Positions 54,755 to 64,000 are shown, counted from the first letter of the stretch. The stretch: 64,000 nucleotides of DNA from PALSA-660 sp036508875 (GCA_036508875.1 DATCGP010000034.1:13316-77315), one strand, 5' to 3'. Program-made: numbers and translations. The notes: generated from the sequence alone by a model not told the origin.

Positions 54755-55387
54755 TCAGTGGGCCGGGGACGGCACCGGCCCGATCCGTGAGATGGGAGCA
54801 TAGATGAAGAACACGCGGCCCTTGATGGCCGAGAGCGGGAACGTCCCGACGTAGCGGCTGTCCTCGGACACGCCGCGGTTGTCGCCGGCGACAAAGATGC
54901 GTCCCGGCTCGACAGTCAGATGCTCGATCGGGGTGGATGCGCCTGAGGTGGTGATGACGTGTTGGAACTGCTCTGCCTTGCCGTTGACCAGGATGATGTC
55001 GCCGTTCACGTCCACGATGTCACCGGGAAGCGCGACGATGCGCTTCACCCACTCCTCGGGCACGCCCTTGTTGACCACGTTGAGGATGACGATGTCGCCC
55101 CGCTGCGGGTCTGGGGGTCCCTTGGTGAGCAGTACGTAGTCATGGTCGCGCAGCGCGGGCATCATCGACGGCCCGGAGACGGTCGACGAGTCGAAGAAAA
55201 CGAAGAACACGAGCACCAGCGCGATGAGGATCGTGGCCAGCGGGCCTACGAGCCAGATGGCCAGCCGCTTGGACAGTCGGTTCTCGCGCGCCTTGGCGGC
55301 GCGGATCTGGGCCTCGAGCAGAGCCGCGGAGTGGTCGATGGACACCGCTGTGTCGGGCGTGAGCTCGTCGGTCTCCGGGGCGTCCAT
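54755..55387 (-). CDS. lepB: Signal peptidase I (second copy)
   Basis: A 210-residue signal peptidase. After a charged N-terminal segment (1-41) comes one membrane helix (about 43-66), then the catalytic S74 in SGPSMMPAL and K115 in WVKRIVALPGD, and the late box AGDNRGVSEDSRYVG. It differs from the first copy mainly in its longer cytoplasmic N-terminus. The ATG at 55387 directly abuts the ftsY stop, which groups it with the protein-targeting genes ftsY and ffh. Confidence 0.94.
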   Translation of the reverse strand: MDAPETDELTPDTAVSIDHSAALLEAQIRAAKARENRLSKRLAIWLVGPLATILIALVLVFFVFFDSSTVSGPSMMPALRDHDYVLLTKGPPDPQRGDIVILNVVNKGVPEEWVKRIVALPGDIVDVNGDIILVNGKAEQFQHVITTSGASTPIEHLTVEPGRIFVAGDNRGVSEDSRYVGTFPLSAIKGRVFFIYAPISRIGPVPSPAH

Positions 55388-56299
55388 CTAGCGTCCCAGG
55401 ACGATAGCGCGAGCGAACTCGGTGGCGTCGAAGGGCCGAAGGTCCTCGAGCGACTCCCCCACTCCGATGCGGACGATCGGAAGCCCGAGCTCGGAGGCGA
55501 TCGCTACCGCGATGCCGCCGCGCGCCGTGCCATCCAGCTTGGTCAGTACGATACCGTCCAGCTCGAGCGCCTCGTGGAAGGCGCGCGCCTGCGCCAGGCC
55601 GTTCTGGCCCGTGGTGGCGTCGATGACCAACAGGCAGCGGACCGGGAACACGCTCTGCGCCCGAGCGACCCGCTGGACCTTCTCGAGTTCCTGCATGAGG
55701 TCGGCCGAGTTGTGCAGCCTGCCGGCCGTGTCCACCAGGACGAGGTCGCTGCCCTGGGTGCGCGCAGCCGCCAGGGTGTCGAAGACGACCGACGCCGGGT
55801 CCGAGCCCCGGTCGCGCTCGATGATCGGGACCGACGCGCGCTCGGCCCACACGCGCAGCTGTTCGATCGCCGCCGCGCGGTACGTGTCGGCCGAGCCGAT
55901 GATGACGCGACGTCCCTCGGCCGCAGCTTCCGCCGCGATCTTGCCGACCGACGTGGTCTTCCCCGTACCGTTCACACCGACGAAGAGGACGGTCAGCGGT
56001 GACTCTGCGAGCGGGTCTGCGAACGGTGGCACCTGCGCCGCGATCAGGTCGACGAGCGCCTCTTCGACCGCCGTGGCGTCGGGAAGGTCCTCGCGGCGGG
56101 AGCGGGTGCGCAGCGCGGCGACGATGTCGGCGGCCGAGCGCGCGCCCATGTCGGCGCCGATGAGTGTCTCCTCGAGGCCGTCCCAGAAGTCCTCGCCCAC
56201 GTCAGGACCGCGACCGACGAGCTCCGCCAGGCGATCGCCGATCTGGTCGCGGGTGCGGGCCAGGCCGCCGCTGAGGCGGTCGAACCAGGTGGGGCTCAC
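55388..56299 (-). CDS. ftsY: Signal recognition particle receptor FtsY
   Basis: A 303-residue SRP receptor GTPase. The N domain is short, without the long acidic A domain of E. coli. The G domain has GVNGTGKTT (108-116), SADTYRAAAIEQL, DTAGRLHNSADLM, TKLDGTARGGI and GVGESLEDLRPF. The GTG at 56299 overlaps the smc stop as GTGA; the long open frame upstream is smc read in another frame. Confidence 0.96.
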   Translation of the reverse strand: MSPTWFDRLSGGLARTRDQIGDRLAELVGRGPDVGEDFWDGLEETLIGADMGARSAADIVAALRTRSRREDLPDATAVEEALVDLIAAQVPPFADPLAESPLTVLFVGVNGTGKTTSVGKIAAEAAAEGRRVIIGSADTYRAAAIEQLRVWAERASVPIIERDRGSDPASVVFDTLAAARTQGSDLVLVDTAGRLHNSADLMQELEKVQRVARAQSVFPVRCLLVIDATTGQNGLAQARAFHEALELDGIVLTKLDGTARGGIAVAIASELGLPIVRIGVGESLEDLRPFDATEFARAIVLGR

Positions 56300-59200
56300 G
56301 CGACGTCCTCGACGTCGACGACCCGGCCGGTGCTCCTGTCGAGGCGCTGGCTGACGATCTTGCTCACTCCGTCGGACTGCATGCTCACCCCGTAGAGCAC
56401 GTCCGCCATCTCCATCGTGCGGCGCTGGTGCGTCACGACGATGAACTGGGTGTGGGTCCGCATGCTGTCCAAGAACGCCACGAACCGGCGTAGGTTGGAG
56501 TCGTCGAGAGCAGCCTCGACCTCGTCCAGCACGTAGAACGGACACGGACGGGCGCGGTAGAGCGCGAACAGCAGCGCGATGGCCGTCAGCGACTTCTCCC
56601 CGCCCGACATCAGCGTCATCTTTTGGAGCTTCTTGCCCGCCGGCTGCGCCACGACCTCGATGCCGGTCGTCTCGGGATCGTCCGGATCGGTCATCGCGAG
56701 TTCCGCGTGGCCGCCTGGGAAGAGCACCTGGAACACGTTGCGGAAGTGCGCGTCGACCTGCTCGAACGTCTCGAGGAACCTGTCCTTCATCTTGCGGTCG
56801 ATCGCGCGGACCACCTTCGTGAGCGCCGCACGGCTGGAAGCGAGGTCGTCGATCTGGGCCGAGAGGTAGGTCCGCCTGCTCTCCAGCGCCGCGTGTTCCT
56901 CCACCGCGAGCTCGTTGACCGGCCCGATCTGCGCCAGCTGCTTGCGGAGCTTGTGCGCGCGCTCCGCGGTCGCCTCGCGGCCGTCCACGGGGTTGGCCTC
57001 CAGCGCGCGCTCGATCGGTACTCCATACTCCTCGACGATCCGCTGGAGGGCGGTGTCGACCTGCACCTGCAGCTGGCCCTTGGCCACCCGCAGGTCCGAG
57101 AGCGCAGCCAGCCGCTCGTCCACCGCGGCCTGTGCGTCGCGGACCGCGTCCTGGCCGTTGCGGATCGTGTCGCGTAGAGACTCCGAGTCCGCCTGCTCGA
57201 AGCGCGCGCGGTCGCGGAGCTTGACCGCCCACTCCTCGGTGCGCTCGATCAGGGACGAGTACAGGTCGTGCAGCGGCTGGATGCGCTCGCGCAGCAGTTC
57301 GAGCGCGATCTCGGTGCGCTCCGAGGACGCCAGCGTCTCCTCGATCTCGGTGAGCTCGGCGACCGCGGCGGACATCTGACGCTTGAGGTGGACCTCGCGC
57401 TCGGAGACCGTCGCGATGTCGACCTGGCACGTCCCGAGGCGGTCGGATATGGCGGTCTCAGCGCGGAAGCGGTCGTCACGGAACTCGCGCCGGACCGCCG
57501 CTTCCTCCTCGAGCCGCTCGAGCTCCGCCTCGACCTCGACGAGCCGGGCCGCGGCCTTCACGCGCGCTGGCTGGTCCTTCGTGTTGCGGTCGAGTATCGC
57601 CGCGGCGCGGACCGCCAGGGAGCGCGCTTCGTTGTCCAGGTCGGTGAGCGCAGCCTCGAGCCGTCCGATCTCCTCGCGCTGCGAACCGAAGTCGCCGGCG
57701 TGGGTGGCCTGCTGCTGCCCGAGTTCGAGCGCGTCCTGCTGGGCGGCGCGCAGCGCCTCCTCAGCCTCAGCCAGAGCGGCCTCGGACTCCCCCACCCGGC
57801 TCGTCGCTGCGTGTTCGTTGTCGTGCAGCTCGTTGATGCGCCGCTTGCGCTCCAACACGGACGTTGTCTGGTCCAAGCCCGGGCCCAGCGTCACCTTGCC
57901 GGACGGCCACACCATGTGCCCGTCGGCCGTCGCGAAGCGTACGCCGGGGAACCTACTCGCGCCGTCGATCGCCTCTTCGAGCGAGGGGACGAGGTACACG
58001 TCGCCGAGGACCGCCTCTATCGCGGGGCGGATCTCGTTGGGGCACGTGACGACGTCCGAGAGGCGTCGGCCCGCGGTGGACGAAGCGCCCGCAGCGCGCG
58101 CGGAGTCCAGAGCGAGCACCGCGATGTCGCCCGCCTTGTGCTCCTCGAGGAGCGCCAGCACGTCGCGGCGCGCGGACGAGTCTGAGACGAGCACGCAGAA
58201 GAGGTCCGATCCGAGCGCCAGCTCGACGGTGCGCTCGAGGCCCGGCTCGACGGTGATCAGGTCGGTGACGGGGCCTAGGAGTCCGGGGACCTTCCGCTCC
58301 GACGAGAGCACCCACGAGAGCGCCGGTGTGGCGGTCGCGAAGGCGCGATCGACCTCCTCAAGCCCGATGGCCTCGGACCTGACACGGGTCAGCGCGTCGC
58401 GCAGCTCGTCGGTCTCCTTGCGGCGCGTCTCGACGACGCGCACGCGGCGGTCGACATCCGACTCCGCCAGCGCGATCTGCTTGCCGATGTGGGCGCGCTC
58501 TCTCTCGGTGTCTTCGAGGCGAGAGCGACGCGCTGCAAGCGATGCCAGCAGCGACTGACGCTGGGAGTCCAGCACGACGATCCGCTCGGAGAACAGTGTC
58601 TGCTCCAGCGCGAACGCGGAGAGGGACTGGTCGAGCGTGGCCAGCTCCGCACGGACATCGTCCGCTTCCTTGCGCAGGCGGCGGATCGCGGTGTTCGTCT
58701 CGGTGAGCGAGGCCTCCGCGGCCAGCCGCTCCTTGCGTGCGGCCTCGGACTCGCGGCGCATCTCTCCGAGCCGCGAGTACACCGCCTTGAGCTGGCCGTC
58801 CGAGGCGGTACGCTCCTCGGTGAGGCGGGCGATCTCCTCCGTGCGCTTGGCGCTGCGACCGGCGGCGCCGTGGACCTTGGCGCGAAGCTCGGACAAGCGC
58901 TCGATGAGGTTCTTGCCCTTCTCCTCGAGCAGCAGCAGGCCCGAGTTCAGCCGCTCCAGGACCTTCTCGAGGCGGCGACGCTGCTCGGAGAGGTCGCCGA
59001 CGAACAGCCCCTTCTCCTCGAGCAGGGACTGGAAGGTGCCGAGGGCCTTCTCCTTCTCGGCCAGGCGGTAGCGCGCGAGCTCGATGTCCGCGTCGTGTTC
59101 CCGCTCTTCCTTGGCGAGCGCATCCCACTGCTCGCGCTGAGCGCGAAGATCGTCGACCGCGAGGGCGACCTCGACCTCACGGAGCTGGGAAGTCAGGGAG

Positions 59201-59847
59201 TCGTACTGGCGCGCCTTGTCGGCCTGGCGCTGCAAAGGACGCAGCTGCCGCTCCACTTCGCCGAGCACGTCGCGAGCTCGCTCGAGGTTCGAGTCCATCG
59301 ATGTGAGCTTTCGAAGCGCGCGCTCCTTGCGCTTCTTGTGCTTGAGCACGCCGGCCGCCTCTTCGATCAGCGAGCGGCGGTCCTCCGGGCGCGAGTTCAG
59401 GATCTCGTCCAAACGTCCCTGGCTGATGATCGAGTGCGTATCGCGGCCCAGGCCGGAGTCGTGCAGCAGGTCCTGGACGTCCATGAGGCGACACGGGGAG
59501 TTGTTGAGCAGGTACTCGCTCTCGCCGCTGCGGTACATGCGGCGCGTGACGGTGACCTCGGTGAACTCCAGAGGAAGCGTGCCGTCGCTGTTGTCGAGCA
59601 CGAGGTCCACTTCGGCTACGCCGACCGCCTGACGCGCCGACGACCCGGCGAAGATGACATCCTCCATCGAGTTGCCGCGAAGCGTCTTGGCCGACTGCTC
59701 GCCAAGGACCCACAGGATCGCGTCCGAGATGTTGGACTTGCCCGAGCCGTTCGGGCCGACGACCGAGGTCACGCCGGGTTCCAGGGCCAGATGGACCCGG
59801 TCGGCGAACGACTTGAACCCCTTGATGGTGAGCGACTTGAGGTACAC
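56296..59847 (-). CDS. smc: Chromosome segregation protein SMC
   Basis: A 1183-residue SMC ATPase that compacts and segregates the chromosome with ScpA and ScpB. The N-terminal head has GPNGSGKSNISDAILWVLG; two long coiled coils flank a hinge at about 510-670; the C-terminal head has MSGGEKSLTAIALLFAL and VLDEVEAALDDSN. The start is a GTG at 59847, where MYLKSLTIKGFKSFADR begins. It follows rnc after a 127-base gap and overlaps ftsY by four bases. Confidence 0.98.
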   Translation of the reverse strand: MYLKSLTIKGFKSFADRVHLALEPGVTSVVGPNGSGKSNISDAILWVLGEQSAKTLRGNSMEDVIFAGSSARQAVGVAEVDLVLDNSDGTLPLEFTEVTVTRRMYRSGESEYLLNNSPCRLMDVQDLLHDSGLGRDTHSIISQGRLDEILNSRPEDRRSLIEEAAGVLKHKKRKERALRKLTSMDSNLERARDVLGEVERQLRPLQRQADKARQYDSLTSQLREVEVALAVDDLRAQREQWDALAKEEREHDADIELARYRLAEKEKALGTFQSLLEEKGLFVGDLSEQRRRLEKVLERLNSGLLLLEEKGKNLIERLSELRAKVHGAAGRSAKRTEEIARLTEERTASDGQLKAVYSRLGEMRRESEAARKERLAAEASLTETNTAIRRLRKEADDVRAELATLDQSLSAFALEQTLFSERIVVLDSQRQSLLASLAARRSRLEDTERERAHIGKQIALAESDVDRRVRVVETRRKETDELRDALTRVRSEAIGLEEVDRAFATATPALSWVLSSERKVPGLLGPVTDLITVEPGLERTVELALGSDLFCVLVSDSSARRDVLALLEEHKAGDIAVLALDSARAAGASSTAGRRLSDVVTCPNEIRPAIEAVLGDVYLVPSLEEAIDGASRFPGVRFATADGHMVWPSGKVTLGPGLDQTTSVLERKRRINELHDNEHAATSRVGESEAALAEAEEALRAAQQDALELGQQQATHAGDFGSQREEIGRLEAALTDLDNEARSLAVRAAAILDRNTKDQPARVKAAARLVEVEAELERLEEEAAVRREFRDDRFRAETAISDRLGTCQVDIATVSEREVHLKRQMSAAVAELTEIEETLASSERTEIALELLRERIQPLHDLYSSLIERTEEWAVKLRDRARFEQADSESLRDTIRNGQDAVRDAQAAVDERLAALSDLRVAKGQLQVQVDTALQRIVEEYGVPIERALEANPVDGREATAERAHKLRKQLAQIGPVNELAVEEHAALESRRTYLSAQIDDLASSRAALTKVVRAIDRKMKDRFLETFEQVDAHFRNVFQVLFPGGHAELAMTDPDDPETTGIEVVAQPAGKKLQKMTLMSGGEKSLTAIALLFALYRARPCPFYVLDEVEAALDDSNLRRFVAFLDSMRTHTQFIVVTHQRRTMEMADVLYGVSMQSDGVSKIVSQRLDRSTGRVVDVEDVA

Positions 59848-59974
59848 GGATCCCCGGTGCGAGAGGTGGCTTCAACGGCATCGCGCGGCGGCCTGCGAAG
59901 GGCGGTCGCGCACCGGAGAATGCTACCACAGCCCCTTGCGTACGCGGGCGGTCGCGCGCGGCGATGCGGAAGCG

Positions 59975-60655
59975 TCAGTCGGCGTCCATGGCGAGCAGCG
60001 CAGCCGCCGCAGCGGCCTGCTGCGCGTCCTGCTTCGAACTGCCCTCGCCGGTGCCCACGAGCGACCCCGCTACGGTCACGCTCGCGGTGAAGCGAGGCTC
60101 ATGCGCCGGGCCCGCGCGGTCCACTATCTCATACGAAGGGAGGCCCGAGCCCGCCCGCTGTGTGATCTCCTGCAGACGGGACTTGGGATCGGACGCTGTG
60201 GCGAGGATCGTGGCGCGTTCGATGCGGGGTCCGAAGGAAGCCAGCACGAACCTCCGCGCGGTTTCAGGCCCCGCCCCGAGGTAGATCGCTCCCACGACGG
60301 CCTCGTAGGCGTTCTCGAGCACTGAGTCGCGGTCGGATTCGCGCGCTGCACCCTTGCCGAAGCGCAGGCACGCACCCAGTCCCAGCTCCCGTCCGATGCC
60401 CGCCAGCGTCTTGCCGGACGTGAGCGCGACCTTCATGCGCGTCAGGTCGCCCTCAGGCAGGTCCGGGAACGACTCGAAGAGGTCGATGGCCACGATCCAC
60501 GCCAGCACTGAGTCTCCCAGGAACTCGAGACGCTCGTAGTCGTCCCCACCCTGCTCCAGCGAGTACGACGGGTGCGTCAGAGCGCGCCGCAGCAGCTCGC
60601 GGTCGGTGAAGATGACCCCGAGGCGCTTCTCGAGCTCCTCGAGAGTGCCGTTCAC
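59975..60655 (-). CDS. rnc: Ribonuclease III
   Basis: A 226-residue double-strand-specific RNase that processes rRNA precursors and structured mRNAs. The signature ERLEFLGDSVL is at residues 41-51, the second acidic site is in NAYEAVVGAIYLG, and a C-terminal double-stranded RNA-binding domain (DPKSRLQEITQ ... SSKQDAQQAAAAAAL) is present. The GTG at 60655 overlaps the fabF stop as GTGA. It may act on the hairpin between rpsO and pnp in this window, which is inference. Confidence 0.96.
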   Translation of the reverse strand: MNGTLEELEKRLGVIFTDRELLRRALTHPSYSLEQGGDDYERLEFLGDSVLAWIVAIDLFESFPDLPEGDLTRMKVALTSGKTLAGIGRELGLGACLRFGKGAARESDRDSVLENAYEAVVGAIYLGAGPETARRFVLASFGPRIERATILATASDPKSRLQEITQRAGSGLPSYEIVDRAGPAHEPRFTASVTVAGSLVGTGEGSSKQDAQQAAAAAALLAMDAD

Positions 60656-61887
60656 CTGTCGGCCCGGCCGAACACGATCGTGGCGTTGTGGCCGCCGAAC
60701 CCGAAGGAGTTGCTCATCGCGACCTTCGGATCGGTGCGCCGAGCGACGTTCGGGACGTAGTCGAGGTCGCACGCCGGGTCCGGCACTTCGTAGTTGATCG
60801 TCGGAGGAAGGACGCCCGTCTCGAGCGCGCGGATGCACGCGATCGCTTCGAGGGCCGCCGCGCCGCCCAGCAGGTGACCGGTCATCGACTTGGTCGAGGA
60901 GACCGGCGGGGCGTCGTCGCCGAATACCGCGCGGATCGCTCCGCTCTCGGCCGCGTCCCCAAGCTCGGTGGACGTGCCGTGGGCGTTGAGATACCCGACC
61001 TGGCGGGGCTCGACCGCCGCCTGCTTGATCGCAAGCGCCATCGCGCGGCGCGCGCCGTTGCCGTCAGGCGCCGGAGCGGTCATGTGGTACGCGTCCGCCG
61101 TCGCCCCATAGCCGATGACCTCGGCGCGCATGCGGGCACCGCGGGCGACCGCGTGGTCCCAGTCCTCCAGGACCAACGCTCCCCCGCCCTCGCCGATCAC
61201 GAAGCCGTCACGGCCGAGATCGAACGGGCGCGACGCGTGCTGGGGGTCGTCGTTGCGGGTCGAGAGCGCGCGGGCAGCGCAGAAGCCGGCGAGGCCGAGC
61301 GGGGTGACTCCGGCGTCGAAGCCTCCGGCGACGACCACGTCCGCGCTCCCGCGGCGGATGACCTCGAACGCCTCGCCGATCGCATGGTTACCGGTGGCGC
61401 ACGCGGACACGACCGCGTAGTTGATGCCGCGCAGGTTGTAGCGGATCGAGATGTGGCCCGCCGCGAGGTCCACGATCATCCCGGCGACCAGCATCGGGCT
61501 CGTCCGAGACGGCCCGCGCTCGAGCAGGACGCTGTGCTGGTCCTCCATGAGGCCCAACCCGCCGATGCCCGACCCGACGATCACGCCGCAGCGCTCCGAC
61601 TCTTCGCCTTCCATACGGCCCAGGCCCGCATCGGCCATCGCCTCGTCAGCCGCCACGACCGCGAACTGCTGGAAGCGCGACATGCGGCGCGCTTCCTTGG
61701 TATCGAGTGAAGCCGAGGTGTCGAAGTCATCGATCGTCGCAGCGAAACGAACGGGATAGTCGCTCACGTCGAAGGAGGTGATCGGCCGCACTCCTGAGAC
61801 CCCCGACGTCAGCGAGTTCCAGAGTGCGTCGACACCGATGCCGACAGGGCTGACCACGCCGATGCCGGTGACCGCGACCCTTCTCAT
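60652..61887 (-). CDS. fabF: Beta-ketoacyl-ACP synthase II
   Basis: A 411-residue condensing enzyme of type II fatty-acid synthesis. The Cys-His-His triad is visible: C163 in SACATGNHA, H303 in NAHGTSTELGD and H338 in KSMTGHLLGG. The start ATG at 61887 has the strong site GAAGGAGGAG upstream and overlaps the fabK stop as ATGA. A chain of four-base overlaps links fabK, fabF and rnc. Confidence 0.97.
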   Translation of the reverse strand: MRRVAVTGIGVVSPVGIGVDALWNSLTSGVSGVRPITSFDVSDYPVRFAATIDDFDTSASLDTKEARRMSRFQQFAVVAADEAMADAGLGRMEGEESERCGVIVGSGIGGLGLMEDQHSVLLERGPSRTSPMLVAGMIVDLAAGHISIRYNLRGINYAVVSACATGNHAIGEAFEVIRRGSADVVVAGGFDAGVTPLGLAGFCAARALSTRNDDPQHASRPFDLGRDGFVIGEGGGALVLEDWDHAVARGARMRAEVIGYGATADAYHMTAPAPDGNGARRAMALAIKQAAVEPRQVGYLNAHGTSTELGDAAESGAIRAVFGDDAPPVSSTKSMTGHLLGGAAALEAIACIRALETGVLPPTINYEVPDPACDLDYVPNVARRTDPKVAMSNSFGFGGHNATIVFGRADR

Positions 61888-62849
61888 GCGGCTCCTCCTT
61901 CGGTGGCGAACGCGTACTCCGCCACGAGCCTGTCCATCAGCTCTCTCACGGTGGGGACGTCGTGGATGCGGGCTACGCCGCCCCCGGTGAAGACGAGGCC
62001 GTCCTCGACATCGCCGCCCTGGGCCTTGACCAGCTTGTCCATGATGCAGAACTGCTTGCCGCACTTCTTGAGGCACACGATGCACCGTTCGATCCGCGGC
62101 TCCACACCCGCCGCGAGACGCTCTGTGAGTGGATTGCGCAGAGCGCGTCCCGGCAGCCCCACGGGGCTGTCCACCAGCACGATGTCGTCCTCAGCGGCGT
62201 CGACGTACATGCGTTTGAACGCGTCCGACGCGGACGATTCGACGGTCGCCGCGAAGCGCGTGCCCATCTGGACGCCGGCCGCACCGGCCGACATGAGTTC
62301 GTGGATGTCCGCGCCGGTGACGATGTTCCCGGCCGCTACGACCGGGATCGACACCGCCTCGAGGATCGATGGCAGAAGCTCCCGGACCGGCAACACCGCG
62401 CCGAGATGGCCGCCCGCGTCCTGCCCTTCGACGACCACCGCCGCGGCGCCAAACCTCTCCGAGAGGACCGCCACCCGGGGCGAGCCGACGATCGGGACCA
62501 TCGGCACGCCGGCCTCACGGGTCCAGTCGAACACATCGCGCGAGAAGCCCGCCCCGGAGATGACCAGGTCGATCTTCTCGTCGATGGCGGCCTTGACCAG
62601 TTCCGCGAAGTTGCGGACCGCGACCATGATGTTGACTCCGATCACACCGCCGTCCGCGGATTCGCGAGCCGTGCGTATCTCGTGCCGCAGCTCCTCAGGA
62701 GTGAGCCCGGAGCCGGCGATGATGCCTATGCCGCCCTCACGCGCCACTGCGGCGGCGAGCGGCGCCATGGAGATGCGCACCGCCATGCCACCCTGGATCA
62801 TGGGCAGCCGGGATGTGATCCGGCCTATGGTCAGGGACGGCATCTCCAC
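61884..62849 (-). CDS. fabK: Enoyl-ACP reductase II (FabK-like, FMN-dependent)
   Basis: A 321-residue TIM-barrel flavoprotein of the nitronate monooxygenase/FabK family, which reduces enoyl-ACP in the last step of chain extension. MIQGGMAVRISMAPLAAAV, VEGQDAGGHLGAVLP (H148) and GNIVTGADIHELMSAGAAGVQMGTRF are typical. A cysteine cluster at C256, C259, C263 and C268 is found in a subset of the family. I chose GTG 62849 because AAGGA lies eight bases upstream; ATG 62843 is an alternative. Its place among fab genes favours FabK over a nitronate monooxygenase. Confidence 0.87.
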   Translation of the reverse strand: MEMPSLTIGRITSRLPMIQGGMAVRISMAPLAAAVAREGGIGIIAGSGLTPEELRHEIRTARESADGGVIGVNIMVAVRNFAELVKAAIDEKIDLVISGAGFSRDVFDWTREAGVPMVPIVGSPRVAVLSERFGAAAVVVEGQDAGGHLGAVLPVRELLPSILEAVSIPVVAAGNIVTGADIHELMSAGAAGVQMGTRFAATVESSASDAFKRMYVDAAEDDIVLVDSPVGLPGRALRNPLTERLAAGVEPRIERCIVCLKKCGKQFCIMDKLVKAQGGDVEDGLVFTGGGVARIHDVPTVRELMDRLVAEYAFATEGGAA

Positions 62850-62920
62850 GCGTATCGTCCTTCGATTGGCGGTCTGGAAGTCTGACGGCCGCGACGCTTG
62901 GCGCCGCGGCCGCATCGCGG

Positions 62921-63160
62921 CTACACGTTCTCCACGATGAAGTCGACAGCGTCGCCGACGATCTTGATCTTCTCGGCCTGCTCGTCGGGGATCGACACGC
63001 CGAACTCCTCCTCGAGCGCCATCACGAGCTCGACGATGTCCAGCGAGTCGGCGCCCAGGTCGTCCACGAACGAGGCGTCTTCTGCCACATCGTCCTCGTC
63101 GACGCCAAGCTGCTCGACGATTACACCCTTGATCTTCTCGAACAGTTCGTCACGGTCCAT
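62921..63160 (-). CDS. acpP: Acyl carrier protein
   Basis: A 79-residue acidic carrier whose serine in GADSLDIVEL receives the 4'-phosphopantetheine arm. The four-helix pattern FEKIKGVIVEQLGVDEDDV ... ALEEEFGVSIPDEQAEKI is standard. The ATG at 63160 is supported by GGAAGGA twelve bases upstream. It lies between fabG and fabK, the usual order. Confidence 0.97.
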   Translation of the reverse strand: MDRDELFEKIKGVIVEQLGVDEDDVAEDASFVDDLGADSLDIVELVMALEEEFGVSIPDEQAEKIKIVGDAVDFIVENV

Positions 63161-63223
63161 GGTGGCTGGTAGTCCTTCCGTAGTCGTGCCGGGCCCGTTG
63201 GCGCCCGGCTGCTGCACGCCAGT

Positions 63224-63973
63224 CTAGGCGAACGTCATGCCTCCGTCGACGGCCAAGACCTGACCGGTGACGTAGGACGCATCGTCGCTTGCAAGGAACG
63301 CGACCGCGGAGGCCACGTCTTCCACACTCCCGAGCCTTCCCAGGGCTATCTCCCCGAGAATGGCGTCGCGCTGCGCCGCCGTGAGCGCAGCGGTCATGTC
63401 GGTCTCGATGAAGCCGGGCGCGACCGCGTTGCACCGCACGCCGCGGGGCGCCAGCTCGCGGGCGACGCTCTTCGTCAGTCCGATGACGCCCGCCTTCGCC
63501 GCGGAGTAGTTGGCCTGTCCCGCGTTGCCAGCGATGCCGACGACCGAGGAGATGTTGATGATCGACCCGCTGCGCGCCTTCATCATGACCTTGCCGACAG
63601 CTCGAGTGACCGAGAAGACGCCGGTCAGGTTGGTGGCGATCACCGCGGCCCAGTCTTCGTCGCTCATGCGCACGAGAAGCCCATCGCGAGTGATGCCGGC
63701 GTTGTTGACCACGATGTCGAGCGCGCCCAGTTCGGACAGCGCCGCCTCGACGAGCGCGGTGGCTGCCGCAGGGTCGGAGACGTCGGCCTGCAACGTGACG
63801 GCGCGCCCTCCGGCATCCTCGATCGCCGCCGCGACCTGGAGCGCCGCGTCCCGGGACCCGGCGTAGTTGACCGCCACCGACGCGCCCTCGGCGGCGAGCC
63901 GGAGCGCTATGGCCGCGCCGATCCCGCGTGACGCCCCTGTGACCAGCGCGCACTTGCCTTCGAGCCGCTTCAT
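63224..63973 (-). CDS. fabG: 3-oxoacyl-ACP reductase FabG
   Basis: A 249-residue short-chain dehydrogenase that reduces 3-ketoacyl-ACP with NADPH. The cofactor loop TGASRGIGAAIA (12-23), NNAG (90-93) and the catalytic S143-Y156-K160 (INISS ... YSAAK) are all present, and the C-terminus has VTGQVLAVDGGM. The ATG at 63973 follows GGAAGGA. The 27 bases beyond it hold only this leader; the next gene, probably fabD, is outside the window. Confidence 0.97.
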   Translation of the reverse strand: MKRLEGKCALVTGASRGIGAAIALRLAAEGASVAVNYAGSRDAALQVAAAIEDAGGRAVTLQADVSDPAAATALVEAALSELGALDIVVNNAGITRDGLLVRMSDEDWAAVIATNLTGVFSVTRAVGKVMMKARSGSIINISSVVGIAGNAGQANYSAAKAGVIGLTKSVARELAPRGVRCNAVAPGFIETDMTAALTAAQRDAILGEIALGRLGSVEDVASAVAFLASDDASYVTGQVLAVDGGMTFA

Positions 63974-64000
63974 CGGCCGCGTCCTTCCGCCTGGAGGAGT

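Overview
The window is a dense block of housekeeping genes from a high-GC bacterium. All 61 protein genes that I can support lie on the minus strand, so transcription runs from position 64000 towards position 1. The gene order (fabG-acpP-fabK-fabF-rnc-smc-ftsY, ffh-rpsP-khpA-rimM-trmD-lepB-rplS, rnhB-yraN-comM-dprA-trmFO-xerC-whiG, rpsB-tsf-pyrH-frr-uppS-cdsA-dxr-rseP-ispG, proS-rimP-nusA-ylxR-infB-rbfA-nrnA-truB-ribF, rpsO-pnp-M16 peptidase-dapB-lysC-dapA-rnj, ftsK-rodZ-yajQ-rimO-pgsA-cinA-thpR-recA-recX-rny) is that of Gram-positive genomes. The WhiG-type sigma factor next to rpsB, together with the base composition, points to the Actinomycetota. RNase Y plus RNase J plus FabK fits a deep anaerobic lineage such as Coriobacteriia or its relatives. 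That placement is inference from gene content, not a computed result.

Layout from high to low coordinates, in the direction of transcription: fatty-acid synthesis (63973-60652); RNase III, SMC and protein targeting (60655-53388); the S16/tRNA-methylation/L19 unit with one signal peptidase (53245-50128); RNase HII, a competence/recombination group, a tyrosine recombinase and a WhiG-like sigma factor (50019-43256); the S2/EF-Ts cluster running into cell-envelope lipid and isoprenoid genes (43084-34524); an OFA-type transporter (34343-32937); prolyl-tRNA synthetase and the NusA/IF-2 operon (32797-23332); a broken ion-channel gene (23231-22148); S15, PNPase and the diaminopimelate/lysine genes (21994-13878); RNase J, UppP, FtsK, RodZ (13772-8031); and YajQ, RimO, PgsA, CinA, ThpR, RecA, RecX and RNase Y (7961-1). 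The last gene runs off the window.

The genes are tightly packed. Fourteen neighbouring pairs overlap by exactly four bases (GTGA or ATGA), so much of the window is probably read as translationally coupled operons. Clear regulatory sites include a LexA-type SOS box inside the recA promoter, sigma-70-like promoters for rplS, rpsP and rpsO, and strong hairpins between rpsO and pnp, after rplS, after the transporter gene and between proS and rimP.

I see no mobile element, CRISPR array, tRNA or rRNA. No previously undescribed system is evident. The most unusual points are: an ion-channel gene with two single-base frameshifts and a non-canonical selectivity filter; a frameshifted comM; an orphan PEP-synthase-type ATP-binding domain inside the lysine genes; an extra domain of about 80 residues in RseP; a Cys/His tail on NusA; and long acidic tails on ribosomal proteins S2 and S16.
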